A stretch of DNA of 64,000 nt from Pseudomonas sp. 8Z (GCF_902506535.1 NZ_LR733827.1:1578200-1642199), one strand, 5' to 3'; positions 1-8,895 are shown, numbered from the stretch's first letter. Notes: a model not told the origin generated them from the letters alone. Numbers and translations: made by a program.

Positions 1-54
1 ACCGTGCTCGATGACGAGGCACTGTTACAGCACATGATCAGGAGCCTCGCGTGA
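1..54 (+). CDS. C-terminal end of an upstream gene, probably wspD (CheW-like adaptor)
   Basis: An open frame enters from the left edge and stops with TGA at 52-54. Only 17 residues are visible (ending HMIRSLA), so the sequence itself does not identify the family. The stop overlaps the GTG start of the next gene in a GTGA arrangement, which indicates translational coupling. In the Wsp operon the gene before wspE is wspD, a CheW-like adaptor, so that identity is inferred from gene order alone. Confidence 0.5.
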   Translation, partial: TVLDDEALLQHMIRSLA

Positions 55-2288
55 CACCGGATCAGATGAGGGATGCATCGCTACTCGAACTGTTTCGCAT
101 GGAGGCCGAGGCGCAGAAGCAGGTGCTCGACACCGGCTTGCTGATTCTTGAGCGCGACCCAACCAATGCCGCGCAACTGGAAGCCTGCATGCGCGCGGCC
201 CACTCGCTCAAAGGCGCCGCGCGCATCGTCGGCCTGGATAACGGCGTGCAGGTCGCTCACGTCATGGAAGACCTGTTGGTGGCCGCCCAGGAGCACCAGC
301 TACGCCTGTCGCCGGAGCATATCGATGCCCTGCTGCAAGGCTCCGATCTGCTCCTGCGTATTGGTCAGGCTGACGAAGCCCTCGATGCCCAGGTGCTCAG
401 CCTGACTTCGCGCTTGCAGACACTATTCGGCAACCCGCCCGCCGCGCCCTCGAACACCGCCGTACCCGTCGAACCCCGCACGCCAAGCGCAGCACCCAGC
501 GCCAGCAGTGCAGCCCCCGTCGAGGTTCAGGCAGACGAACGCAACGCACGCGTACTGCGCGTATCGGCCGAACGCTTCGATCACCTGATCGACCTCTCAG
601 GCAAGTCGCTGGTGGAGTTCCAGCGCACCAAACCCTTGAGCGATGCACTGCACCGCCTCAAGCGCCAGCAGGAAGCGGCACGGCGCACGCTGGAATCGCT
701 GCGCGAACATCTGCTCGGCACAGCGCTGGACGCCACCGCCCAGGCGCTGTTCAAAGAAAGCCGCAACCTGCTCAACGAATGCCAACAACAGTTGCAGGCC
801 CACCAGGAACTGTTCGACGACTTCGTCTGGCATGGCGGCCAGCGTACCCAGCAACTCTATGATCTGGCCCTGGCCTCGCGCATGCGCCCCTTCGCCGACG
901 TACTGGCCGGGCAAACGCGCATGCTGCGTGACCTTGGCCGCTCGCTGGACAAGCAGGTACGCCTGGAAATCGAAGGCGAGAACACTCAGGTCGACCGTGA
1001 CGTCCTGCAACGCCTGGAAGCGCCGTTGACCCATCTGCTGCGCAATGCCGTCGATCACGGCATCGAGGCGCCCGCCGAGCGCCTGCGCAAGGGCAAGGCC
1101 GAGGAAGGTCTAGTGCTCTTACGCGCCCGTCACCATGCGGGGATGCTGGTGCTGGAAGTCAGTGATGACGGCGCCGGTATCGACCTCGAACGCGTCGCCA
1201 ATGCCGTCGTGAGCAGGCAGTTCGCCAGCGCCGAGCAGGCCGAGCAGATGACCGAAGAAGAGTTGCTGGCCTTCCTCTTCCTGCCCGGTTTCAGCCTGAG
1301 CCAGCAGATCACCGAAGTCTCCGGGCGCGGCGTCGGCCTGGATGTGGTGCAGCACGAGATTCGCCGGATGCGCGGCAACGTGCGCCTGCTGCGCAACCCG
1401 CAAGGAGGCTGCCTGTTCCACCTCGAACTGCCGCTGACCCTGTCGGTGGTGCGCGCCCTGGTCGTGACCATCGGCGGCGAAGCCTACGCCTTCCCGCTGG
1501 CGCAGATCGAACGCATGCTGCGCCTGCCACGCAGCGCCATCGTCCAGCTCGAAGGGCGCCAGCAATTCTGGCTGGAGGACGAACACGTCGGCCTGATCTC
1601 AGCCGCCCAACTGCTGCAGCGGCCAGAAGCACAGGCCGAACAAGACGACATCCCCATCGTGCTGATCCGCGATCGCGAGCGCTACCATGGCCTGGCCGTG
1701 GAGGCCTTTGTCGGCGAGTACACCCTGGTGCTGATGCCGCTCGATGCACGCCTGGGCAAAGTACGCGATGTAGCGGCAGGCGCCTTGCTACACGATGGAA
1801 CGCCCGTGCTGATCCTCGATGTCGACGACCTGCTCAACTCGGTCGGCAAGCTGCTCGGCACTGGCCATCTGCAACACATCGACCACAGCAGTGTGACAAG
1901 CCAGGCGCAGAGCAAACGCGTGCTGGTGGTCGACGACTCGCTGACCGTGCGCGAGCTGGAACGCAAACTGCTGCTCAGCCGTGGCTATCAGGTGGACGTG
2001 GCCGTGGACGGCATGGACGGCTGGAACGCCCTGCGCGCAGGCAGTTTCGATCTGCTGATCACCGATATCGACATGCCACGCATGGACGGCATCGAATTGG
2101 TCAGCCATGTCCGCCAGGATTCGCGCCTGCGCTCGCTACCGGTCATGGTGGTGTCCTACAAGGATCGCGAAGAAGATCGCCGCCGAGGCCTGGAAGCTGG
2201 CGCCGATTACTACCTGGCCAAGGCGAGCTTCCACGACGAAGCCCTGCTCGATGCCGTGCAAACCCTGATCGGAGAAGCGCGCGAATGA
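51..2288 (+). CDS. wspE: WspE-type hybrid chemotaxis histidine kinase / response regulator
   Basis: This is a CheA-type kinase of 745 residues with a fused receiver. It autophosphorylates and passes phosphate to WspR (activating c-di-GMP synthesis) and to WspF (feedback). The N-terminal HPt domain has the phosphorylatable His near residue 51 (AAHSLKGAAR). The middle has the CheA ATP-binding boxes (LLRNAVDHGIE, then DDGAGID and GRGVGLDVV), followed by a CheW-like regulatory domain. The C-terminal receiver, from about residue 625, shows VVDDSLTVRE and the phospho-acceptor region TDIDMPRMDG. The GTG start at 51 overlaps the preceding stop, and the stop overlaps the start of wspF by 4 bases, so the three genes are coupled. 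The assignment as Wsp rather than flagellar CheA rests on the fused receiver and the wspF-wspR neighbours. Confidence 0.93.
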   Translation: MTPDQMRDASLLELFRMEAEAQKQVLDTGLLILERDPTNAAQLEACMRAAHSLKGAARIVGLDNGVQVAHVMEDLLVAAQEHQLRLSPEHIDALLQGSDLLLRIGQADEALDAQVLSLTSRLQTLFGNPPAAPSNTAVPVEPRTPSAAPSASSAAPVEVQADERNARVLRVSAERFDHLIDLSGKSLVEFQRTKPLSDALHRLKRQQEAARRTLESLREHLLGTALDATAQALFKESRNLLNECQQQLQAHQELFDDFVWHGGQRTQQLYDLALASRMRPFADVLAGQTRMLRDLGRSLDKQVRLEIEGENTQVDRDVLQRLEAPLTHLLRNAVDHGIEAPAERLRKGKAEEGLVLLRARHHAGMLVLEVSDDGAGIDLERVANAVVSRQFASAEQAEQMTEEELLAFLFLPGFSLSQQITEVSGRGVGLDVVQHEIRRMRGNVRLLRNPQGGCLFHLELPLTLSVVRALVVTIGGEAYAFPLAQIERMLRLPRSAIVQLEGRQQFWLEDEHVGLISAAQLLQRPEAQAEQDDIPIVLIRDRERYHGLAVEAFVGEYTLVLMPLDARLGKVRDVAAGALLHDGTPVLILDVDDLLNSVGKLLGTGHLQHIDHSSVTSQAQSKRVLVVDDSLTVRELERKLLLSRGYQVDVAVDGMDGWNALRAGSFDLLITDIDMPRMDGIELVSHVRQDSRLRSLPVMVVSYKDREEDRRRGLEAGADYYLAKASFHDEALLDAVQTLIGEARE

Positions 2289-3280
2289 GGATAGCCATTG
2301 CCAACGACATGCCGCTGGCTGTCGAAGCCCTGCGCCGCGCCCTGGCCAGCGAGCCCCAGCATGAGTTGATCTGGGTCGCTGCCGACGGTGAAGAGGCCGT
2401 GCAGCGCTGCCAGGAAGTACTTCCCGATCTGTTGCTGATGGACATGCTGATGCCCGGCATGGATGGCGTGGAAGCAACCCGACGGATCATGCAGGACACG
2501 CCCTGCGCCATTCTCATCGTCACCTCGGACGTCGAGCGCAACATGACCCAGGTGTTCAACGCCATGGGCGCAGGCGCACTGGACGTGGTCGCGGTACCCT
2601 CTTTGAACCCGCAGTGCGGCAGCGACTCGGCGGCGCTGCTGCGCAAGATTCAGAACATCGCCTGGATGATCGGCCACAAGACCGCGCGCCCCCCCTGCAC
2701 ACGCAGAACCAAAAACAGCGGCAAGCAGTTGGTGGCCATCGGTGCCTCTGCTGGCGGCCCGGCCTCGCTAGTGGAACTGCTCAAAGACATCCCCGCCGAG
2801 TTTGCCGCCAGCATCGTGCTGGTTCAGCACGTCGATGAAGTATTCGCCGCCGGCATGGCGCAATGGCTGGCCAGTGAATCACGCCTGCCAGTGCGCCTGG
2901 CCCGCGACGGCGAAGTGCTGCAGCCTGGCGCGGTACTGCTGGCAGGCACCAACAACCATCTGTACCTGACCCAACAAGGGCATCTGGAATATCGCCGCGA
3001 ACCGCTCGACCAGATCTATCGCCCCTCTATCGACGTATTCTTCGAGAGTGTGGCCAAGCACTGGCAGGGCGACGCAACCGGCGTTCTGCTAACCGGCATG
3101 GGCCGTGATGGCGCGCAAGGCCTGAAGCAAATGCGCGAACGAGGCTTCCACACCATCGCGCAGGATCAAGCGAGCAGCGCGGTGTATGGCATGCCCAAAG
3201 CCGCCGTGGCACTGGATGCGGCAGTCGAGGTCCTGCCACTACAGCGGATCGCGGCACGTCTGGTCGAACGACTAGGCTGA
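2285..3280 (+). CDS. wspF: WspF, CheB-type chemoreceptor methylesterase
   Basis: This is a 331-residue CheB homologue, the usual size. It removes methyl groups from the receptor WspA and so resets the system; loss of WspF in other pseudomonads locks WspR on and gives wrinkly, biofilm-forming colonies. The N-terminal receiver has the acceptor Asp near residue 53 (LLLMDMLMPGMDG). The C-terminal methylesterase has the catalytic Ser in GASAGGP, His in LVQHVDE and Asp in LTGMGRDGAQG. The ATG overlaps the wspE stop (ATGA). No frameshift or loss of a catalytic residue is visible, so the feedback arm looks intact. Confidence 0.94.
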   Translation: MRIAIANDMPLAVEALRRALASEPQHELIWVAADGEEAVQRCQEVLPDLLLMDMLMPGMDGVEATRRIMQDTPCAILIVTSDVERNMTQVFNAMGAGALDVVAVPSLNPQCGSDSAALLRKIQNIAWMIGHKTARPPCTRRTKNSGKQLVAIGASAGGPASLVELLKDIPAEFAASIVLVQHVDEVFAAGMAQWLASESRLPVRLARDGEVLQPGAVLLAGTNNHLYLTQQGHLEYRREPLDQIYRPSIDVFFESVAKHWQGDATGVLLTGMGRDGAQGLKQMRERGFHTIAQDQASSAVYGMPKAAVALDAAVEVLPLQRIAARLVERLG

Positions 3281-3309
3281 ACTTATTCAAATATCGCTGG
3301 AGACACACA

Positions 3310-4332
3310 ATGCATCGGCCCCAAGGGAGCTCACACGATAAACAGGGACTACATGAGCCAACCATGATGGTCTTGCTGGTCGACGACCAGGCCATGATCG
3401 GCGAGGCCGTGAGGCGAGCACTGAGTGAAGAGAGCGACATCGACTTCCACTTCTGCTCCGACCCGCAACAGGCGGTGAGCGTGGCACAGCAGCTCAAACC
3501 AACGGTGATTCTGCAGGATCTGATCATGCCTGGCGTCGACGGTCTGGAACTGCTCGCCCAGTACCGCAGAGCGCCGAGCCTGCATGATGTGCCGATCATC
3601 GTGCTGTCGACCAAAGAAGACGCCAAGGTCAAAAGCGCCGCGTTCAGCGCAGGCGCCAACGACTATCTGGTCAAGTTGCCGGATGTGATCGAACTGCTGG
3701 CGCGCATTCGCTATCACTCACGCTCCTACCTCACCTTGCTGCAACGTGACGAAGCCTACCGCGCCCTGCGCGAAAGCCAGCAGCAGTTGCTCGACACCAA
3801 CCTGGTGCTGCAGCGACTGATCAAGTCCGACGGCCTCACCGGCCTGGCCAACCGCCGTTACTTCGACGAGTATCTGGAGATCGAGTGGAGCCGCGCCCTG
3901 CGCGACCAGAGCGAGCTGTCGCTGCTGATGATCGACGTCGACTACTTCAAGGCTTATAACGACAAGAATGGGCACGTTGAGGGCGACGATGTCCTGCGCC
4001 GCGTCGGCGACACCCTGCGCGCCAGTTGCTCGCGCTCGACCGACCTGGCGGCGCGTTATGGCGGCGAAGAATTTGCCGTGATCATGCCCGGCACCGCCGC
4101 TGGCGGCGCACGTCTGCAGGCCGAGAAGATCCGCCGCGCCGTCGAGGCACTGGGCATCCCTCACGACCTACCTACGCCCGGCTCGTCGATCAGCGTCAGC
4201 ATCGGTATTGCCACGTTGCGCCCGTCAATGGATAGCGAGCCGCTGAGCCTGGTGATCAAGGCCGACGAAGGCCTGTACCTGGCCAAGCACAGTGGACGTA
4301 ACTGCGTCGCGCAGATGAGTGAAGGGGGCTGA
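3310..4332 (+). CDS. wspR: WspR, receiver-GGDEF diguanylate cyclase
   Basis: This is the output enzyme of the Wsp system: when phosphorylated it makes c-di-GMP from two GTP. The 340 residues hold a receiver domain with acceptor Asp70 (ILQDLIMPGVDG), a helical linker, and a GGDEF domain whose active site is GGEEF at residues 251-255. An inhibitory I-site RSTD sits at residues 242-245, five residues before the active site, so product feedback should be intact. The ATG at 3310 gives a short tail before MMVLLVDDQAMIGEAV, as in the P. aeruginosa protein as I recall it. It lies 29 bases after wspF. The next gene is a different unit, so wspR ends the operon. Confidence 0.94.
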   Translation: MHRPQGSSHDKQGLHEPTMMVLLVDDQAMIGEAVRRALSEESDIDFHFCSDPQQAVSVAQQLKPTVILQDLIMPGVDGLELLAQYRRAPSLHDVPIIVLSTKEDAKVKSAAFSAGANDYLVKLPDVIELLARIRYHSRSYLTLLQRDEAYRALRESQQQLLDTNLVLQRLIKSDGLTGLANRRYFDEYLEIEWSRALRDQSELSLLMIDVDYFKAYNDKNGHVEGDDVLRRVGDTLRASCSRSTDLAARYGGEEFAVIMPGTAAGGARLQAEKIRRAVEALGIPHDLPTPGSSISVSIGIATLRPSMDSEPLSLVIKADEGLYLAKHSGRNCVAQMSEGG

Positions 4333-4487
4333 TGTGCGCCATGCTGAGCGGTAATCGCCCACATTTGCCGCCCTCGCCTGCACGGAGCGGCTCGCCTGCA
4401 TCCCCTGCCCTGCCGGTGTTCTGCGCTTTCGGCACACGCACAGGCGCACAGCCCAAGGCCTGCTCGCAGAGTCGAGCGATTGACTGA
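4333..4487. other. intergenic region after wspR
   Basis: No gene is supported here, and no strong terminator with a T-run was recognised after wspR. The stretch ends at the palindrome at 4488 that precedes aroQ. Confidence 0.5.
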
Positions 4488-4501
4488 ATTAACCAGTTAG
4501 T
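4488..4501. promoter_or_regulatory. candidate operator upstream of aroQ (ACNAACCRGTTNGT family)
   Basis: The 14 bases ATTAACCAGTTAGT form an imperfect inverted repeat centred 49 bases before the aroQ ATG. They match the sites at 8857-8870 and 10027-10040. The three sites share the core AACC(A/G)GTT, flanked by AC/GT. This size and symmetry suit a TetR-family dimer, and a TetR gene lies in the same cluster at 6042-6713. The link to that protein is inferred. Confidence 0.5.
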
Positions 4502-4543
4502 ACATTTTCTCGGGCGTTCGTCACAACAACAAGAGACGCCCCC

Positions 4544-4984
4544 ATGTCACCCTGCATTCTGGTGCTCAACGGCCCCAACCTGAACCTGCTGGGCACGCGC
4601 GAGCCTGCCACTTATGGCCATGAAACCCTGGCCGATATTTCCCGTCTGTGCGCCGACACCGCTGCCGAGCGCGGCCTGAGTGTCGAGTTTCGTCAAACCA
4701 ACCGCGAAGGCGAGCTGATCGACTGGATCCATGGCGCACGCGGGCGCTGCGCCGGCATTTTGATCAACCCAGCGGCCTGGACGCACACATCGGCGGCCAT
4801 CCGCGATGCCTTGTTGGCCAGCGAGCTGCCGGTCATCGAGGTGCACCTGTCCAACGTGCACAAGCGTGAACCGTTCCGCCACCACTCGTTCGTCTCGGAT
4901 ATCGCCGTCGGGGTGATCTGCGGTCTTGGCAGCCAGGGTTATCGCCTGGCGCTCGAATATTTCGCTCAGTCGCTCAAGGGGTAA
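4544..4984 (+). CDS. aroQ: type II 3-dehydroquinate dehydratase
   Basis: It interconverts 3-dehydroquinate and 3-dehydroshikimate. The 146-residue protein has the usual type II length and motifs: NGPNLNLLGTREP at the N-terminus with the active-site Tyr a little downstream (ATYG), the Asn-Pro-Ala motif ILINPAAWTH with the catalytic His region, and EVHLSNVHKREPFRHHS for the substrate lid. It lies 4 bases before an AroE homologue and near the 3-dehydroshikimate dehydratase quiC. A catabolic role in quinate/shikimate use is therefore more likely than a role in aromatic biosynthesis, though the reaction is the same. An ACNAACCRGTTNGT-type palindrome precedes it at 4488. Confidence 0.93.
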   Translation: MSPCILVLNGPNLNLLGTREPATYGHETLADISRLCADTAAERGLSVEFRQTNREGELIDWIHGARGRCAGILINPAAWTHTSAAIRDALLASELPVIEVHLSNVHKREPFRHHSFVSDIAVGVICGLGSQGYRLALEYFAQSLKG

Positions 4985-4988
4985 GCCC

Positions 4989-5840
4989 ATGTCTTCGGTT
5001 TCTTCCGGCATTCTCGCCGGGCTCATTGGTCGCGGCATCCAGGCCTCGCGCACCCCAGCCATGCACGAGCGTGAAGGCGACGCACAGGGCCTGCGTTATC
5101 TGTATCGACTGATCGACCTGGATCAACTCGACCTCGATATCGATGCCCTGCCCGGCCTGCTCACCAGCGCCCAGCAAATGGGCTTCACCGGCCTGAACAT
5201 CACCTTCCCGTGCAAGCAGGCGATCATCCCGCTGCTCGATGAACTGTCTGCCGAGGCCCGTGGCATCGGCGCGGTCAATACCGTGGTGCTCAAAGATGGC
5301 AAGCGCGTCGGCCACAACACCGACTGCCTGGGCTTTGCCGAGGGCTTTCGCCGTGGCCTGCCCGACGTCAGCCGCCGCCGCGTGGTGCAGATGGGCGCTG
5401 GCGGCGCCGGTGCTGCAGTCGCGCATGCGCTGCTGGCCGAAGGCGTAGAGCGCCTGTGCCTGTTCGAGGTGGAACCCGGTCGCGCCCAGGCGCTGGCAGA
5501 CAACCTCAACGCCCACTTCGGCGCTGGCCGCGCCGTGGCTGGTGAGGATCTGGCCGGTGAAGTCGCAGCCGCTGACGGCCTGGTCAACACCACCCCCGTA
5601 GGCATGGCCAAACTGCCCGGCACGCCGCTGCCGGTGGAGCTGCTGCATGCCGGGTTGTGGGTAGCGGAGATCATCTACTTCCCGCTGGAAACCGAACTGC
5701 TACGCCACGCCCGCGCGCTAGGCTGCCGCACGCTCGATGGCGGCACCATGGCGGTGTTCCAGGCGGTGAAAGCCTTCGAACTGTTCAGTGGCCGTGAGGC
5801 CAATGCCGAGCGTATGCAGGCGCACTTCGCCAGTTTCTGA
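4989..5840 (+). CDS. shikimate/quinate dehydrogenase (AroE family, probably catabolic)
   Basis: It oxidises or reduces at the shikimate/3-dehydroshikimate step, possibly also quinate/3-dehydroquinate. The 283 residues include the catalytic Lys in NITFPCKQ, the Asn-Thr-Asp motif GHNTDCLGF and the dinucleotide-binding loop MGAGGAGAA. After the second beta strand the sequence reads LFEVEPGRAQ. An acidic residue there, instead of the Asn-Arg-Thr of biosynthetic NADP enzymes, is typical of NAD-preferring catabolic members. The ATG at 4989 follows the aroQ stop by 4 bases, so the two form an operon. The choice between shikimate and quinate as main substrate cannot be made from sequence. Confidence 0.85.
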   Translation: MSSVSSGILAGLIGRGIQASRTPAMHEREGDAQGLRYLYRLIDLDQLDLDIDALPGLLTSAQQMGFTGLNITFPCKQAIIPLLDELSAEARGIGAVNTVVLKDGKRVGHNTDCLGFAEGFRRGLPDVSRRRVVQMGAGGAGAAVAHALLAEGVERLCLFEVEPGRAQALADNLNAHFGAGRAVAGEDLAGEVAAADGLVNTTPVGMAKLPGTPLPVELLHAGLWVAEIIYFPLETELLRHARALGCRTLDGGTMAVFQAVKAFELFSGREANAERMQAHFASF

Positions 5841-5854
5841 AAAACTGAATCGAC

Positions 5855-5894
5855 AAGCCCCTGACCGCAATGCTGCGGCCAGGGGCTTCTTTTT
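5855..5894 (+). terminator. Rho-independent terminator after the aroQ-aroE pair
   Basis: An inverted repeat with AAGCCCCTG (5855-5863) and CAGGGGCTT (5880-5888) contains a further CCGCA/TGCGG pairing inside and is followed by CTTTTT. It lies 15 bases after the aroE stop and ends that unit before the opposite-strand TetR gene. Confidence 0.85.
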
Positions 5895-6041
5895 GGGTTC
5901 TTCGCGGAGTCACGGGGAATAGTCTTGATAGCGGACTGGCAATACGGTGTTGATGTTTTGGATGTTTGTTCCGGATTGCCAGCCCTGTATTAACCAAGCA
6001 GCCCTCTAAACAACAAAGAACCTCTTCTGCAAAAGCGAAAA

Positions 6042-6713
6042 TCAGCGCTGGATATAGCGCAGCACCGCGTCACAGATCATGGTCTTGTGCCGCTGGCGGA
6101 CATCCTCGTCCGGCAGGTCGACCTGAAAAATCTCACCGATGGTGTGCCGGTTCGAGACCCGGTAAAAACAGAACGAGCTGATCAGCAGGTGCACGTCGAG
6201 CACCTCGATACCCGCGCGGAACACGCCCTCCTGTTCGCCACGGCGTAAGGTTCTACCGAGACTTTCAAGCACCACGCTGCTCATCTGGCGGATGGCCGGT
6301 GACTGTTTGACGTACTCGCCGTAGTGGATGTTCTCGATGCTGACGATCCGCACGAAATCGACGTTGTGGTCGTGGTGGTCGAAGGTGAATTCCACCAGCC
6401 GCCGGATTGCCAGGGCTGGCGGCAGCGAGTCCAGATCGAGGCGGCTTTCGGTGCCACGGATGTCGCCGTAGAGTTTGACCAACACCTCGACGTAGAGCTG
6501 TTCCTTACTGCCGAAGTAGTAATAGATCATGCGCTTGGAGGTGGCCGTGCGCTCGGCGATGGCATCGACACGGGCGCCGGAAAGCCCTTGTTGGACGAAC
6601 TCGGTGATGGCGGCCTGGAGAATGCTCTCGCGAGTTTTCTCGGGGTTATTCTTGCGCGCCTTGCGCACGGCCTCGACGGGTGCGCTGGCGAAACTTGCGG
6701 CGGCTTCGGTCAT
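6042..6713 (-). CDS. TetR-family transcriptional regulator
   Basis: The 223-residue protein has an N-terminal TetR helix-turn-helix (GARVDAIAERTATSKRMIYY, about residues 45-64, then YFGSKEQLYVEVL) and a helical ligand-binding C-terminus. It lies 87 bases downstream of quiC on the same strand and faces the aroQ-aroE unit, so it is the natural local regulator for quinate/shikimate genes. Its ligand could be a pathway intermediate, by analogy with other catabolic TetR proteins. Its own upstream region shows no clear ACNAACCRGTTNGT site, which fits co-transcription with quiC. The exact effector and targets are inferred. Confidence 0.85.
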   Translation of the reverse strand: MTEAAASFASAPVEAVRKARKNNPEKTRESILQAAITEFVQQGLSGARVDAIAERTATSKRMIYYYFGSKEQLYVEVLVKLYGDIRGTESRLDLDSLPPALAIRRLVEFTFDHHDHNVDFVRIVSIENIHYGEYVKQSPAIRQMSSVVLESLGRTLRRGEQEGVFRAGIEVLDVHLLISSFCFYRVSNRHTIGEIFQVDLPDEDVRQRHKTMICDAVLRYIQR

Positions 6714-6800
6714 ACGGCTGGCTTCTTCTTATAGGTATGAGTGAGGCGGATTATGGCAGGCGGCGCAGGCACCGGGCAGTAAACTCGGCGCCATCACGGC

Positions 6801-8708
6801 TCACAGCCTCGGGCGTTTTAGCCCGCCGCTGCGCGCCTTGGCCATGGCCGCCAGACGTACCGCGACATTGGCCGCGCCATAGCCGACGTAACCACTCTTG
6901 CGCTGGATGATCTCGAAGAAGAAGCGTTCCTCGAACGGCTCGGTATAGACGTGGAACAGCTCGCCACCCTGAGCATCGCGGTCATACAGGACGTTGTAGT
7001 ACGCCAGCTCGCTCAGGAATTCGTCATCGAAATCGAAACGCGCGGCCAGATCGTCATAGTAGTTGAGCGGGATTTCCAGCAGCGGTACGCCCGCCTCCTT
7101 GGCCCGCGCCACTTCGGCGAAGATGTCCTCGCAGGAAAACGCGATATGGTGCACGCCAGAGCCACGGTAGCTCGACAGCGCATGGGCGATGGCGGTGTTG
7201 CGGTTTTCCGAGATGTTCAGCGGCAGGCGCACCGAGCTGCAGCGGCTGCGGATGGCGCGGCTCTTCACCAGACCATAAGGGTCGGGCAGCACCACTTCGT
7301 CGTCGGCCTCGAAATCCAACAGGCTCTTGTAGAACAGCACCCAGCTATCGAGTGACTCGGCAGGCAGTGCCAGGGCCATATGGTCGATACGCTGCAGCCC
7401 GCCACTGGCCGGAGCACTGGCATCCAGGCTGAAGTCAGTATCATAGAGGCTTTGCCCCTCGGCGCCCTGCTCGACCAGATAGATCAGGCTGCCATCGGGC
7501 GCGCGTACCGCCGGCACCTCGCGCTCGTTGGGGCCGACCAGACCACGATAGGGCTGGCCACGATAGTCGCAGGCGCGTTGCAGGGCCGCCGACTCGCTCT
7601 TGACCCGCAGCGCGGTGGCGCACAGTGACGGGCCGTGTGCTTCGAAGAAGTTGTGGGCAAAGGAATACGGCTCGGCGTTGAGCACGATATTGATATCACC
7701 TTGGCGCAGCAGGCTGACATCCTTGGAGCGGTGCTGACCGGCGCGGGCGAAACCGAGGCGCTCCAGCCAGTTGCCCAAACGTGCGCCAACCGCCTCGTCG
7801 ACGGCAAATTCGAGGAACTCCACACCGTCGTAGCGGCTGGCAGGCGGCGGCGTGAACAGCACCCCAGGCTCGATGGCGTGGCCCTCTTTTTCCAGACGCT
7901 TGTGGGTCTTCTCCTCCAGATACAGCAGCGAGCGCAGACCATCGGCGGCATTCTGCCGGGTCGGCGCGGCGCGGAAGCCATCGTTGAAAACTTCCAGCGA
8001 CAACGGGCCGCGATAGCCGCTACACAGGATCGGTGCAAGAAAACCCGCCAGGTCGAACTCACCCTGCCCAGGGAAGCAGCGGAAGTGGCGGCTCCACTCC
8101 AGCACATCCATGGCCAGAATCGGCGCATCGGCCATCTGCACGAAGAAAATCTTGTCGCCGGGGATCTCGGCGATGGCGCTCGGATCGCCCTTGAGCGACA
8201 GGGTGTGGAAGCTGTCGAGCAGCACGCCGACCGCCGGATGATCGGCCTGACGCACCAGATTCCAGACCTGCTGGTAAGTGTTGACGTGGCGCCCCCAGGC
8301 CAGAGCCTCGTAGCCGATGCGCAGACCACGGGCACCGGCACGCTCGCCAAGCAGGCGCAGGTCATCAACGAGAATTTCCTCATCGCCCAGAGAGTCGGCG
8401 GCGACGTTGCTGCACACCAGCACCAGGTCGGTGCCCAGTTCCTGCATCAGATCGAATTTGCGCTCGGCACGGTCGAGGTTGCGCTGCAGGCGGTCGCGGC
8501 GGCAGCCCTCGAAATCGCGGAACGGTTGGAACAGGGTGATGGCCAGGCCCAGGTCGGCGCACCGCTTGCGAATCTCGCTGGGGCTGCCGTCGTAATAGAG
8601 CAAGTCGTTCTCGAAAATTTCCACCCCATCGAAACCCGCGGCGGCGATGGCTTCGAGCTTCTCGGGCAGGGTACCGCTGAGGGAAACGGTGGCAATTGAA
8701 CGCTGCAT
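6801..8708 (-). CDS. quiC: 3-dehydroshikimate dehydratase fused to a 4-hydroxyphenylpyruvate dioxygenase-like domain
   Basis: It dehydrates 3-dehydroshikimate to protocatechuate, joining the shikimate-type pathway to ring cleavage. The 635 residues hold two parts. Residues 1 to about 280 are an AP-endonuclease/xylose-isomerase-like TIM barrel with metal-ligand regions (GFDGVEIFENDLLYYDG, GYEALAWGRHVNT, LLDSFHTL, FFVQMADAP, LSLEVFND). From about residue 300 come two VOC/HPPD-like modules (VEFLEFAVDEA, then LQRIDHMALALP and GVHHIAFSCEDIF). Fusions of this type (QuiC1) are known from pseudomonads; the role of the C-terminal half is not settled. A composite operator lies upstream at 8857-8890. 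TetR follows downstream. Confidence 0.92.
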   Translation of the reverse strand: MQRSIATVSLSGTLPEKLEAIAAAGFDGVEIFENDLLYYDGSPSEIRKRCADLGLAITLFQPFRDFEGCRRDRLQRNLDRAERKFDLMQELGTDLVLVCSNVAADSLGDEEILVDDLRLLGERAGARGLRIGYEALAWGRHVNTYQQVWNLVRQADHPAVGVLLDSFHTLSLKGDPSAIAEIPGDKIFFVQMADAPILAMDVLEWSRHFRCFPGQGEFDLAGFLAPILCSGYRGPLSLEVFNDGFRAAPTRQNAADGLRSLLYLEEKTHKRLEKEGHAIEPGVLFTPPPASRYDGVEFLEFAVDEAVGARLGNWLERLGFARAGQHRSKDVSLLRQGDINIVLNAEPYSFAHNFFEAHGPSLCATALRVKSESAALQRACDYRGQPYRGLVGPNEREVPAVRAPDGSLIYLVEQGAEGQSLYDTDFSLDASAPASGGLQRIDHMALALPAESLDSWVLFYKSLLDFEADDEVVLPDPYGLVKSRAIRSRCSSVRLPLNISENRNTAIAHALSSYRGSGVHHIAFSCEDIFAEVARAKEAGVPLLEIPLNYYDDLAARFDFDDEFLSELAYYNVLYDRDAQGGELFHVYTEPFEERFFFEIIQRKSGYVGYGAANVAVRLAAMAKARSGGLKRPRL

Positions 8709-8856
8709 AAACAGACGACTCCGGGTTGGAACGGCGCCGTGGCAGGCAGGTGAAGGATGGCTTGCGGCCTCATCACGCAGCCGGTTAGTCGGCGCTCATG
8801 AATTGTTCGTAACCTGGATTATTGGCAGCGCTGCCGCGCTCGGCAACGCAAAATGG

Positions 8857-8890
8857 ACGAACCGGTTAGTTTTTAGTTCGATAATCGCAC
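8857..8890. promoter_or_regulatory. composite operator before quiC: TetR-like palindrome plus PcaR-type box
   Basis: ACGAACCGGTTAGT at 8857-8870 is a near-perfect palindrome. Five bases later, GTTCGATAATCGCAC at 8876-8890 equals, as I remember it, the 15-base PcaR site described for Pseudomonas putida pcaI. Both lie about 150-180 bases before the quiC ATG, in the gap between quiC and the end of the EamA gene. The same pairing recurs at 10027-10059. The weaker match GCAGCCGGTTAGTC at 8777-8790 may be a degenerate half-site. Confidence 0.65.
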
Positions 8891-8895
8891 ACTGC

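Noticed and set aside
8777..8790. second full copy of the palindrome before quiC
   Set aside because: Only the right half (CCGGTTAGT) matches; the left half is too different to count.
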